Below, piece after piece: positions 24,001-33,427 of a stretch of 64,000 nt of DNA (the first letter of the stretch is position 1; the number at the start of each line of letters is the position of its first letter). Origin of the DNA: Raffaelea ambrosiae (lineage: Eukaryota > Ascomycota > Sordariomycetes > Ophiostomatales > Ophiostomataceae); NCBI GenBank assembly GCA_002778195.1, contig PCDI01000006.1, positions 225,021 through 289,020 of the forward strand, in the 5' to 3' direction. The translations under genes were made by a program, and so were the position numbers. The notes beneath the pieces were generated by a model. That model ran no database searches. It saw only the letters and a program-made list of their open reading frames with translations, and had not been told where the DNA came from.

Positions 24001-24906
24001 CACCTGAATTGGGTCGTGCGCAATGCCAGACAGCATGGTGAATCTGTCTTGGTCGGAGAGGCCGAATGTCTCTGCCATCCAGGGGAAGTAGTGGGTGAGA
24101 GAGAAGTGACGTCCCAGGACACCCTTGGGTCGGCCTTCCGAGCCACTTGTGTAGGACAGAGTGGGCGAGTCTTCGGGGCCGACCTTGACGCCAGTCGGGT
24201 CTTCGCGGCTGTAGACGGCGGCATCGAGACAGTCCTTGCCGTCGACCAGGCCGCCCAAGATCTCGCCATTGTCAGCCAGATGGAGAGCCGGGATGGTGGA
24301 CTTGAGGCTCAAGCTGTTTGAGACGAAATCCAGGACCAGATCAGACAGCGAGCCTGATTCCTGGATGGCCTTCTGGATGCTGACGAGAAATCTGGGTCTC
24401 GCAATGTCGAGCAGCACCTTCTGTCGCTCGGGAGGGTATTGGGGGTCGATCACACTGACAGTGGCGCCCGCTTTGAGGGCGCCCATGTAGGCCACGACGA
24501 GATCGACGCTGCCCAATGAGTCAGCATGCTACCAGTATGAGCATCGCGAGTGTCACGACCCCAACAAAGAAACAAACGACTGACCCGCGGTAGGCGTAGA
24601 TCATGGCAACATCACCGACCTGGCAGCCATGCGACAGGAAGTGATGCGCCAGACGGTTGGCACTCTCATTGATCTGGCGGTATGTGAAAGAGCGCGCCTT
24701 GGACTGTGAGCTCTTGGTTTCCACGACGCATTCCCGGTCTGGGAACTTCTTGGCGTTTGCGGCGAAGATCTCGTGGATGGCTAACAGCGATAAGACACAG
24801 AGGTGAGCACGTTTCTAGACAAGAGGTTTACAAACAGTGTTCAGGGCACCTTACCTCCACGAAACTCTCCCCAGTGGAGGTCAATTGTTGGGTCCAAGGC
24901 TGCCAT
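21072..24906 (-). CDS. lys2: L-2-aminoadipate reductase (alpha-aminoadipate semialdehyde-forming)
   Basis: Six exons on the minus strand (24906-24855, 24780-24585, 24508-24004, 23929-23447, 23383-22885, 22822-21072) encode 1161 residues; all phases agree. The order is adenylation, carrier, reductase. The nucleotide loop YTSGSEGRPKG is at about residues 202-212. Later adenylation motifs (NLYGSTESQRAVSY, YKTGDLGRQRKDG, NPNGKIDK) follow. Carrier Ser648 is in FFDEGGHS and awaits a phosphopantetheine arm added by a Lys5-type transferase. The NADPH site GATGFLG is at 747-753, with a Y-x3-K (YGQSK) further on. Lys2 reduces aminoadipate to the semialdehyde in fungal lysine biosynthesis. It is shorter than the 1392-residue yeast protein, mainly at the N-terminus, as is usual in moulds. 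Intron 4 (23384-23446) is 63 nt with no stop, so its retention would stay in frame. A Gcn4/CPC1-type site lies upstream. Confidence 0.94.
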
Positions 24907-25480
24907 CTCGATGTTGCTGAGCGGCAATTGAAGCAAGAACAGAGCCAAAAAATTTGGGCGAGTTCGGATATCTTGCTTTGTTAGTGTTTGGTTTGTTTGC
25001 GGGGAGGGGCAGATTCTAGCTCCCAATTGAAAAACAAAACAAAGCAAAAAAAAAAATATAACACTGTTACCCGCGTTTTCAAGGGCGGTGAGTCACCACA
25101 GCCATGACAAACGTTTATCCGGCCACTGTAAGAGCAGGCAATGCTAATTGATGCGCTGAAAAAAAAAATCGAATTAGCTTATTCATCAGTACTGAAGCTT
25201 CCGATATCGCCCCCCGCGTCAACAAACTCGGTTGTTAGTGCCAAGAATTCTCAAAGACCATGTGCTTCATTATTCTGGGGAAAACTCGTCGGGCTACAGA
25301 CAGGCGCAGCTAGAAAGCCGCAAAGTCAAACACCCAGGGCATGGAGAAGCCTCTCGGGCGGGCCATCTTTCAAGTCAAGTCGCACGTCAATTCAATTCGA
25401 ACGAGAGAATGAGAGAAGGTACCTAACCCCTTCGGCAGGGATGCTGTCATTTTCATACACGTTTGATTTTATTACAAGTA
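24907..25480. other. lys2 promoter and downstream flank of the etherase/kinase gene
   Basis: Both neighbours run on the minus strand. The region contains a TGAGTCA site (listed separately) and several A-rich runs near 25045 and 25160. No gene is supported. Confidence 0.55.
25089..25095. promoter_or_regulatory. Gcn4/CPC1 cross-pathway control site of lys2
   Basis: TGAGTCA (TGACTCA on the coding strand) is the consensus of the bZIP activator Gcn4/CPC1/CpcA, which induces amino-acid genes on starvation. It sits 183 bp upstream of the lys2 start codon, embedded in GGTGAGTCACC. Confidence 0.7.
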
Positions 25481-27760
25481 TTATGAGGTATTCTGACTTT
25501 CTTTGACCAGCGATGTTTTGGCCATTGCAGCTGCTGCGAAATCTGACGCAGAATCGACTACCAAGACTTTATGGAACCCGGGTAGACCCTCCTTTTCCCA
25601 CGCTTCCAGAACCAAATTTCGGTACTCTGGGAGGTTGAGCAGGGCGCCAGACAAAACCAGTATTGAATTGGATGGGTTGCAGAGCGATGGCTTCACTAAG
25701 CACTTTACGTGCTGGACCAGGCCGGCTGCTGCCGATCTGAGAATGGCCAATGCCCCAGCGTCCGCGTTGGGGTGCTGGAAGGCCACTTTCGTGACAACCT
25801 TGGCAAGGCTGGCAATCCGCAGCTTTGGATCATTGTCCACAGCGTGGAGGATTTTGGGAAGAAGCTCTTGCTCGGTGCAATTCATAGCATCCAGAAACGC
25901 ATTTTCCAGTTGCGTCAGGTGGCTTCCACAGCCGTTGACTGCTTCGCCCTGCCGTTGTCCAATGCTTGACAACACCTGCTGGATGGCCCTCTTGCCAATG
26001 TCGAATGCACTTCCATGGTCACCAAGCAAGTGGCCCCATCCGCCTATTCTTCCCACTTGCCGTACTTCCCTGTCAGGCAGGGTCTTTCGGAAAGCTGTAG
26101 CTACCGAACCCGTGCCTGCAATCACGGACAAGCAACCCTCCACGGAGTTGTCGGCACTGATGCACGACGCAAGCAACTTGCTGTCGCTCGTCAGCCGCAG
26201 CACCCCGTCTTCGGCTTCTCGAGAGAACAGTTCTTGGATGCGGGAGAGTAGTTCTGCCGGTTTGTATGAATGATCCACTCCCGCAATTCCAGCCCACACC
26301 CCGGCGAAACGGAACGGCAAAGGCCATGTCTGTGTTGCTTGTGTTTGGGTTTGTGGTGAAAGCAGTTTGGTGGAATGATTTTTGGAGACGCCATTCGTCT
26401 GAGGGATCCTGTCGACTGCTTGCAACGTAGCCGTCACGATCTGGTCGAGCAGGTATTCTGTCGGGACGCTGTTCACGTTGCAAGCACCCGACTCTGCACG
26501 GGCAACGACCTTTCCAGAGCCTGTGGCAATGGAGACTTGGCACTTTGTGCCACCGCCATCAATGGCCAGAAAGAGCCTTCCACTGGGGTGGCAGCCTGTT
26601 CCTAAGGTTGATGGCTTTTCAGCAGAGAGATTCTGAAGAAATATGTGAAAGTGGCCGCTGGCTATGTCGAGCCGCGACTTGGCCGAGACCGCGTCCAAAC
26701 CAGACATTGCCACAGCGCAGGCCAGCTTGATGCTGCCACCGCAGCGCTGGATGTGGGCATCGAGTGCTCCTGACCCATCTACCCCGTCTATGTCGACAAG
26801 TCTGGGGACATCTGAGATTCCATCTGCCCCAAGAAGGTACAGTGGGCCATTTCCGCATACCTGGCGTATGATTCGCCGACCACGTGCGCGCAGCTTGTCG
26901 TTGACGACGCGGACGTCGAGCATCAGTCCCTTGTAGGTCTTGCCCAGCTTGATCATGGCACATGTGCTGACCATGTTGAGGATCTGCTTGGCTGCACTGC
27001 CCGCTTTGAGCCGTGTGCTGCCAGCAACGAACTCGGGACCGACCAAGACGGATATGAGGTGGTCGATTTCCAGAGCTCCCATAGCAGATGGGTGGCAGTT
27101 GGTGATGCCGGCTGTGAGTGCACCCGCCCGGATGGCAGCCTTGAGTGCGCCCAGGACAAAGGGGGTCCGGCCGGAGGCGGATACGCCGATGACGGTGTCG
27201 CGTGACGTTGGCTTCAGGGCCAGAAGCTGAGTCTCGCCGTCCACCTCTGAGTCCTCCGCATCCTCAATGGCCCCGACAATGGCGCCAGGACCACCGGCAA
27301 TGACGGAGAGGGCACGGCGAGGGTCGATGGAGAAGGTCACCGGCAGCTCGGCGCAGTCCATGACGGCGACTCGGCCGCTGTTGCCGGCGCCGACATAGAT
27401 GAGTCGGCCACACCCGGAGGCCCCGGCATCATCACAAGCAGCATGACCGCAGAGACCGTTGTGATGGGTGCTGCTCATCCGTTCCACCAGACCATCAACC
27501 AATGATGCAATCGTATGGAGACAGCACGCAATAGCCGGGGCCACCCGGGCCTCCTCTCTCAGAAAGGCGCTGCAGAGGGCCCCGGTCCCAAGGGACTCGA
27601 TGCGCTGGGCGAGACGGACATCGCGGGTCTCACTCTGAAGCTGTCCGAGAGCGTCGATACTGGCGGTGGTGGTGGTGTCGCCATTGGCCGTAGTGGTGTC
27701 GGTGACACTTTTTGATAACGCCATATCGTTGAGGAGCACACTTTGGTCAGGTGCACGCAT
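25481..27760 (-). CDS. MurNAc-6-phosphate etherase (MurQ/GKRP type) fused to BadF/BadG sugar kinase
   Basis: Single exon of 759 residues; an ATG at 27724 has better context and may be the real start. The N-terminal half (about 45-380) is a SIS-domain MurQ/glucokinase-regulator protein: GAGNSGR at 124-130, a DCAELPVTF segment with Glu138, Glu166 in GAIEDAEDS, SASGRTP, and GPEFVAGSTRLKAG (241-254), the family signature. The two acidic residues fall where MurQ has its catalytic glutamates. The C-terminal half (395-759) is an N-acetylhexosamine kinase of the BadF/BadG ASKHA family: DGGGTK at 401-406, GVWAGIAGVD, IAGTGSVA near 548 and GGWGHLLGDHGS at 573. In bacteria MurK phosphorylates MurNAc or GlcNAc, and MurQ removes the lactyl ether to give GlcNAc-6-phosphate and D-lactate. 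Fusion of both in a fungus suggests amino-sugar scavenging, but a regulatory role cannot be excluded. Confidence 0.88.
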   Translation of the reverse strand: MRAPDQSVLLNDMALSKSVTDTTTANGDTTTTASIDALGQLQSETRDVRLAQRIESLGTGALCSAFLREEARVAPAIACCLHTIASLVDGLVERMSSTHHNGLCGHAACDDAGASGCGRLIYVGAGNSGRVAVMDCAELPVTFSIDPRRALSVIAGGPGAIVGAIEDAEDSEVDGETQLLALKPTSRDTVIGVSASGRTPFVLGALKAAIRAGALTAGITNCHPSAMGALEIDHLISVLVGPEFVAGSTRLKAGSAAKQILNMVSTCAMIKLGKTYKGLMLDVRVVNDKLRARGRRIIRQVCGNGPLYLLGADGISDVPRLVDIDGVDGSGALDAHIQRCGGSIKLACAVAMSGLDAVSAKSRLDIASGHFHIFLQNLSAEKPSTLGTGCHPSGRLFLAIDGGGTKCQVSIATGSGKVVARAESGACNVNSVPTEYLLDQIVTATLQAVDRIPQTNGVSKNHSTKLLSPQTQTQATQTWPLPFRFAGVWAGIAGVDHSYKPAELLSRIQELFSREAEDGVLRLTSDSKLLASCISADNSVEGCLSVIAGTGSVATAFRKTLPDREVRQVGRIGGWGHLLGDHGSAFDIGKRAIQQVLSSIGQRQGEAVNGCGSHLTQLENAFLDAMNCTEQELLPKILHAVDNDPKLRIASLAKVVTKVAFQHPNADAGALAILRSAAAGLVQHVKCLVKPSLCNPSNSILVLSGALLNLPEYRNLVLEAWEKEGLPGFHKVLVVDSASDFAAAAMAKTSLVKESQNTS

Positions 27761-28136
27761 GCATACACCCTGGCGAAATAGGAGACAGTCAATCTTTGTA
27801 CGGAATGGTTCTTCGTTTATGTAGATTGGACCAATGGTCCCATATGGGGCGGGAATCGCTTCCCCCGTCTTTGCAGCCCCCGGATGCCGGCGGCACTAAG
27901 CTTTCGGATGTCGCTGGAGCCATGCTAACGACACTTTTGGGCGAGCCCAGTAAATTTCCAGCAGTAGCGTTAGAAAAGATTGAAGGGACAAAATCACGTC
28001 TTCTACTTAAATACGTCCCCTGCTCCCGCGGCGTCAATATATGCTGGCCGTCTCGCCCGCGTTTGCTGTGGACTGGGTGTCTCCATCCTTGCTTGCGCAT
28101 CTTCAACACATCCCTCGACCGCATCATATCTCAGCA
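27761..28136. promoter_or_regulatory. Bidirectional promoter between the etherase/kinase and UNC93-like genes
   Basis: The 376 bp separate two divergent start codons, so the genes probably share control. A short palindrome CCGGATGCCGG at 27880-27890 contains CGG and CCG triplets 3 bp apart, and a further CGGATGTCG lies at about 27905. These could be zinc-cluster-factor sites, perhaps for the nearby regulator, but this is only a guess. Confidence 0.4.
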
Positions 28137-29561
28137 ATGGCCGCATCAGCCGAGCCGTACACCCAAGAGGTGGCCCCGAAACCGCCATCCTCCAACCCCC
28201 TCGTCCGCTTATACCGGGATCCCTGGTTCCAGATCGGCCTCATTTCTTTTATCTCTTTCTGCAACCCAGGCATGTACAATGCCCTCACGGGTATGGGCGG
28301 CTCCGGGCAGGTCAACAGCACCGTTGCTGCCAACTCCAACGTGGCCACTCATGCTGCCACTGCCGCGGCTGCTCTCTGCCTGGTCGGCGTCTTTTACAAG
28401 TACCTAGGCCCCCGGGTTGCCCTCCTTGTTGGTGGCTGGACCTATGCTCTGTATGCCGGCTCGCTCTTGAACTTCAACCGCACTGGAAATGGCACCTTTG
28501 TCATTGCAGCTGGCGCGCTCCTCGGCATTGGCGCAGCCTTCTTCTGGGTGGCTCAGGGCACCATCATGGTGACCTACACGGATGACAGCTCGCGTGGTCG
28601 GGCTATTGGTCTCTTCTGGGTCGTGTTCAACCTCGGCGGCGCAGTCGGCTCTCTGGCCAGTTTTGGCCTCAACTTCCACTCCACGTCGGGCACCGTGACC
28701 GACTCGACCTACATTGCCTACACCGTCATCATGCTTTTTGGCTGGGTGCTGTCTCTGCTTGTCTGCTCGACCGAGGACCTGTCCCAGCGCTACGATGGCT
28801 CGCGCATCGAGTCGGCCGCCAAGATCCCCACTCTAGCCAACCTGCGCACAACACTCACGCAAACCCTGCGCATTATCTTCGACTGGAAGATTGTCTTGCT
28901 CTACCCCATGTTCTTCAACGCCAACATTTTCTATTCCTACCAACAGAACGACGTCAACGGAACAACATTCAACCTGCGCACCCGTGCTCTCAACAGCGCG
29001 CTGTACTGGATTGCCCAGATGGTGGGAGGCCTGCTTATGGGCTTCCTCTTGGACTTCAGCCGCCTGAACCGCTCCACACGGGCCTGGATCGGCTGGGCTG
29101 TTCTGTTTGTCACCGGCATGGCTATCTGGGGCGGCGGCTACAGCTTTGAGGTGTGGGAAGAGAAACGCCTGAACCAGGGCCTCAAGCAGGACATCGACTA
29201 CACGAATGGCTCGCTCTCTGGCGGCCCCATTATGCTCTACTTCTTCTATGGTGCCTACGATGCTCTCTACCAGTCGTTCTGCTACTGGATCATTGGCGCG
29301 CAGTCGCACGACCCGGTGGTGAATGCTATCATTGTTGGCACCTATGCTGCGCTGAAGCCAGCTGGCGGTGCCATGGCCTGGCGCGTCAATGCACAGAACA
29401 TGAAGCGCATGTCTCAGTTTGCCATGAACTGGGGTCTCACAATTGGCAGTCTGGCGGTTGCTTTGCCCAGTGTGCTCTCGGTCAAGAAGACCGCTCCTGT
29501 CCCAGAGCCCGAGGTCGCCGCCTACACGGATGAGAAGGACACTCATGCTCCCGGGGTGTAA
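28137..29561 (+). CDS. UNC93-like MFS transporter
   Basis: Single exon of 474 residues. The start at 28137 (MAASAEPYTQ) has a good context; the open frame upstream looks like promoter sequence. The protein has about 11-12 hydrophobic segments. The first, FISFCNPGMYNALTGMGGSG, is the hallmark of the fungal UNC93/DUF895 branch of the major facilitator superfamily. Other typical parts are GIGAAFFWVAQGTIMVTY, the following DDSSRGRAIGLFW and a C-terminal FFYGAYDALYQSFCYWIIG. Substrates of fungal members are largely unknown; some sit beside sugar- or metabolite-using genes. Its divergence from the etherase/kinase makes an amino-sugar or muropeptide substrate worth testing. The C-terminus is short and cytosolic (PVPEPEVAAYTDEKD). 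Confidence 0.87.
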   Translation: MAASAEPYTQEVAPKPPSSNPLVRLYRDPWFQIGLISFISFCNPGMYNALTGMGGSGQVNSTVAANSNVATHAATAAAALCLVGVFYKYLGPRVALLVGGWTYALYAGSLLNFNRTGNGTFVIAAGALLGIGAAFFWVAQGTIMVTYTDDSSRGRAIGLFWVVFNLGGAVGSLASFGLNFHSTSGTVTDSTYIAYTVIMLFGWVLSLLVCSTEDLSQRYDGSRIESAAKIPTLANLRTTLTQTLRIIFDWKIVLLYPMFFNANIFYSYQQNDVNGTTFNLRTRALNSALYWIAQMVGGLLMGFLLDFSRLNRSTRAWIGWAVLFVTGMAIWGGGYSFEVWEEKRLNQGLKQDIDYTNGSLSGGPIMLYFFYGAYDALYQSFCYWIIGAQSHDPVVNAIIVGTYAALKPAGGAMAWRVNAQNMKRMSQFAMNWGLTIGSLAVALPSVLSVKKTAPVPEPEVAAYTDEKDTHAPGV

Positions 29562-30347
29562 AGCGGTGGGCTGTCTATTCTATGTGCGTGTTCGGGGGTA
29601 TCAACTGGCGACTGTGGTTCCAGCGCTACGAAGCAGGTTTTCAGAGACCTGCTATTATTTAAAGACTTATGTATTTCCATATCAAAGTGATTTTCATGTG
29701 CACACATTATCGTGAGAAACGGGGACTCTATTGCCCCGACATCTGCGAACTCGGGCCACACCTGGTATTTCCAGGGGAAAGATATGGGAACCGGCTTTGT
29801 TAAAAGGCTCGAAGCACCGATTTAACCCTTTCCCCTGACGTCTTATCTACCTACTTTATGTGACCATCCCGCGACTGTATGCTTGCCGAGCTGCTCAGCC
29901 GAACGGTGTTGCTAGAATCTACTTGTGTTTCGAGAGAGAGGATGCTGACAAGCACGTCAGCGAAGTGGATTAATTCGCGAGGTTCTTGGCAAGGGTCCTT
30001 TGTCATGCCAGAGCACAATCAGCCCAGCCGGGCACCTGCCAGTGATATGGTCTCGGCGTATCTTGCCATCATTGGGCCGACTTCCTAGACTGGCCCGGAA
30101 CTCGGCGTCGCCTTGCGAGCTTAAGTGGAGGTCTAGTGCAGACATTTCCAAGCTAAACGCAAACGCTCGATAACGTCAGTGTATCAATCCATCGCGTGCC
30201 CTCTGTAGGCCCAGGCAAGTTTGAACGCATCTCTCGGATTCGTATCTTGCCGATGAAGCTGGTCAGTGCAACAGGAAGAAAGGACAACAAACCCCCAATA
30301 TCGCCAGAACCGAACCACAAAGTCCACCCCAACGAAGCCACAGAGCC
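29562..30347. other. Intergenic: promoter of the double-zinc-cluster gene
   Basis: No gene or strong repeat is seen in these 786 bp. The left part is the 3' flank of the UNC93-like gene. Confidence 0.5.
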
Positions 30348-32775
30348 ATGGCGCCCAACCCGACAGGGTCGGTCAGTTGCATTGTGTGCCGTCGACGCAA
30401 GGTGAGCCCAGACATTAGAAGCAAAAACAAGCTCTTTGCCTAGCTTGGCATTTGGACTGACACCGGATCTCGCTCTCTCCGTCCTTTGTTCCCTCCCATC
30501 CTAGATCAAATGTGACCGTAACCCCAATTTCTGCAACAATTGTCGCAAGTTCGGGGCTGACTGTGCTTACCCCACGGATGCCGGAGCGGATGTCGCCTTT
30601 CGCCGGAGCCTTGCGGTGGCCGCGGATCCCAACAGCCCCCTGACCCAGGCCGGCTTCCGTCGAAGACGCATCCATCGCTCGTGCGTCGAGTGCAGGCGCT
30701 CCAAGGCAAAATGCTCTGGGGGCGAAATATGCGCACGCTGTGCTCGGAAAGCGTTGGCGTGCTTCTATCACGGCTCGCCTGCACATCCTCACGCACAACT
30801 GCCGCCATTGCCGCTGGAGCCGACACCGCAGAATGGCGCCGGCAAGCTGCTGCCACGGCCCTCTCCGCAGCCGTCCATGCCGGCCTGGTTGATGGCCAAG
30901 AGCCTGCCGACCATCGACAAGATCAGAGAGCTGGTCGACATCTACTTTACCCACATCCATACGGTGCGATGCATGGGCTTCCTGCACACACCCGGCTTCA
31001 TGGAGCGGTTCAATGACCCTGCTCGCCGGATCTATGCCGAGAACTCCGGCCTGGTGCATGCCATGTGTGCCCTGGCGGCGCCATTCTACTACGCAGCAAC
31101 CGCAGGGAGCTCGTCTCCACAGGTGGGCAATGTGCGGCCACCAGCAAGCGGGGAGAACGACACGGGTGGCAGTGCGCACACGCACTTCTTTGATGCGGGC
31201 AAGGGTTGGGCGGCCAGCGGCATGCAGTCTGTCTTTGCTAACCTGGGCAATCCGGACATCGAGTCTCTCATGACAGAGATCCTGCTGCACGAGTACTATC
31301 TGAGGTGTGGAGAGTTTGCCAAAGCCTTCCTGATCTCAGGCATGGTGGCCAGGCATATCCAGGTGCTGCAGCTCAACTTGGAGCACGACTACGACGTGCT
31401 TTGTGTTAGCAACAGCCTGTCCTGGACGGCCAAGGAGAGTCGAAGACGACTCGTCTGGTGCTCGTACCTGATGGACGCGCTCATCGAGTGTGGCATCGAT
31501 CAGCTGCGGTTTGTAGATGCCGGAAACATCCAGGTGCAGCTGCCTTGCACCGAAGAGCGGTTTATGCGCAACAAACCATGCGTCACCGAGCTGCTGGCCC
31601 CCGGTGCGCTCATTCCAGGGATCAACCTTGGCGACCCGTACGTGGCCGCTGCTGCAGCGACAGCTGCAAGCAACTTGGATCTGCGGGCCTACTATATCAG
31701 AGTTATGGCTATGCGAGCCAAGGTCCTCAAATACGTCAAGAATCTCGACGGAGAAGTCCCATGGGAGCCCGCACCGCAGCCGGGACAAGGCGACGCTTCG
31801 AGAAAGCCCCTGTCGTTTGCAAGGCTGAACCAGGAGCTACATCAGCTCGAAGACTCCATCCCAGAGAACTTCCAGATGTCGCCTGAAAACACGTATGTGT
31901 TCCGTACCTCCGGCCAGCTGAATTTGTACTTTGGGCTGCATATTCTTGTTGCGCAGACGTTCAACGATCTCTACCGCATCGGCGTGTCCCATCTCGTCTA
32001 TCCAAACAGCGCCACGCGCTGGATCCGCGAGAACGCGCCTGCCGATTTTCTAGGCCACTGCCACAGAACGTGCGCCAGCAATGCTGTCTACATTTCCTCT
32101 CTTCTGGAGGAGCTCTGGCGCTGCCACAGACCGAGCGTCGTCGACACGCCTTATGCGATTCATGCGCAAGTCTGTTCGAGTGTCCTGGTTACCACGCTGG
32201 CCTCGTGGAATGGGCCTGAGCCTCTCGACCCCGGCACGTCCCAGCAGCAGTACCGCAAACGTGTCCAGAGCAACGTCCAGGTCCTCGACTACATGCGGCG
32301 GTACATCAAAGCCGACCTGTACTACGAGTCTGCCTGTCAGGCTCTGAGGCACTTCGACGAGCTCCCTGCCGGACGCGCATCGTCTGTCGCGCGGGATGGG
32401 ACTGCAGCTTCATCCATGTCCACGACACCCGTTTTGCAAGGAGCAGAATGTTCAGATGGGGAGACTCAGCCGCAGCCCGCGACTGGCAACGCCCCCCAGT
32501 ACTCTTTGGAGTACATACTCAACCCACTCGGCGTGTACCCGATGGCACGGAAGCAGGCACACGACCGCCATGAGCCGCAATCCACGTCAACAGAAAGCTC
32601 GTCTGCTTCCGATGAAACCCCACGCCAGCCAAGCAACCCGGAGCGGCCGCCGCCCAGAATGTCAGAGCCCGCGTCGGAGGAGCTGGATGCCACTTCATTT
32701 TACGTATGGGATTGGGAGTCTGAAGTGCCCACCATAGATAATTTAGGCTACCCGACATTCTTGATGCCATGCTGA
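30348..32775 (+). CDS. Transcription factor with two tandem Zn(II)2Cys6 clusters
   Basis: Two exons, 30348-30401 and 30505-32775 (donor GTGAGC, acceptor TCCTAG, phase 0), give 774 residues. The first cluster runs across the intron: CIVCRRRK in exon 1 then IKCDRNPNFCNNC and a final Cys (residues 11-38), a complete C-x2-C-x6-C-x6-C-x2-C-x6-C. About 37 residues later a second complete cluster starts SCVECRRSKAKC and continues EICARCARKALAC. A fungal_trans middle homology region begins near residue 165 (DIYFTHIHTVRCMGFLHTPGF). The end is Ser/Pro-rich and closes with an acidic-aromatic stretch (FYVWDWESE). Most fungal C6 proteins have one cluster. By position it is the likely regulator of the etherase/kinase, UNC93-like and sugar-transporter genes. 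Confidence 0.88.
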
Positions 32776-33427
32776 TTCTGCTTCAAGAAAGCCAAGACCT
32801 CGACTGTCTTTTTCTGTTAACTGCCAACTCGGCAGATAGAAATTAGACCCGTGCATTTGGCCGGAACGGGGACACGAGTCCATGAAATGACACATGCTGT
32901 GATGATGAATAGAGACGGTTAATCCAATTTATATGACTCGAAGTTGTAATGGATAAGAGACGACTCCCCTAGTCTCACAGGGCGTCGCTTTCCCGAGTGT
33001 TGCATGGCCGTGTGATCTTTTTTGCGACGTCTTGCATTTTGCACGCCACTCGACGAAATCTTCTCTCGCTTTCTGCGTTTGCTCACCTCTGAAAACATTC
33101 ACGCTGTTTTTCCCACCTTCTGCTGACACCCTACACTGTAAATCACCATAAGCCCACCCTCTTCCGGCCCCAGTAAACCATGATTACCCCGGACGGGGTA
33201 AAAACATGACCAGTGCGGCTCGTCAACGGGCGGCAACTCTGGATGGTTGCATTGCAACAGGTTGGGGCTCGGCGCATCGTGCTCCGAGTCCATAATTGGG
33301 CATTCATACAGTAACTACAACACGACGAGCCAAGAAAAAAAAACCCATAAAGCTGCAATCTACGAAGAGGGACTGAGCTGCAACCAACCTAAGCGTCTCT
33401 ACGTATCTTTTAATACAGTCAACAAAG
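32776..33427. other. Intergenic: promoter of the sugar transporter gene
   Basis: This 652 bp stretch has no supported gene. The last 70 bp form an AC-rich leader ending CAACAAAG before the start codon. Confidence 0.5.

Noticed and set aside
24516..24522. Second TGAGTCA, inside lys2
   Set aside because: It lies in an intron next to the branch point, where CTGAC is expected for splicing, so a Gcn4 role is not supported.
21072..24906. Reading lys2 as a secondary-metabolite NRPS-like reductase
   Set aside because: The adenylation-carrier-reductase order is shared, but the reductase sequence (for example QLGLTQADWDRL and NWMLPYSSLRAANVLST) and length match lysine-pathway aminoadipate reductase, and no other biosynthetic genes adjoin it.
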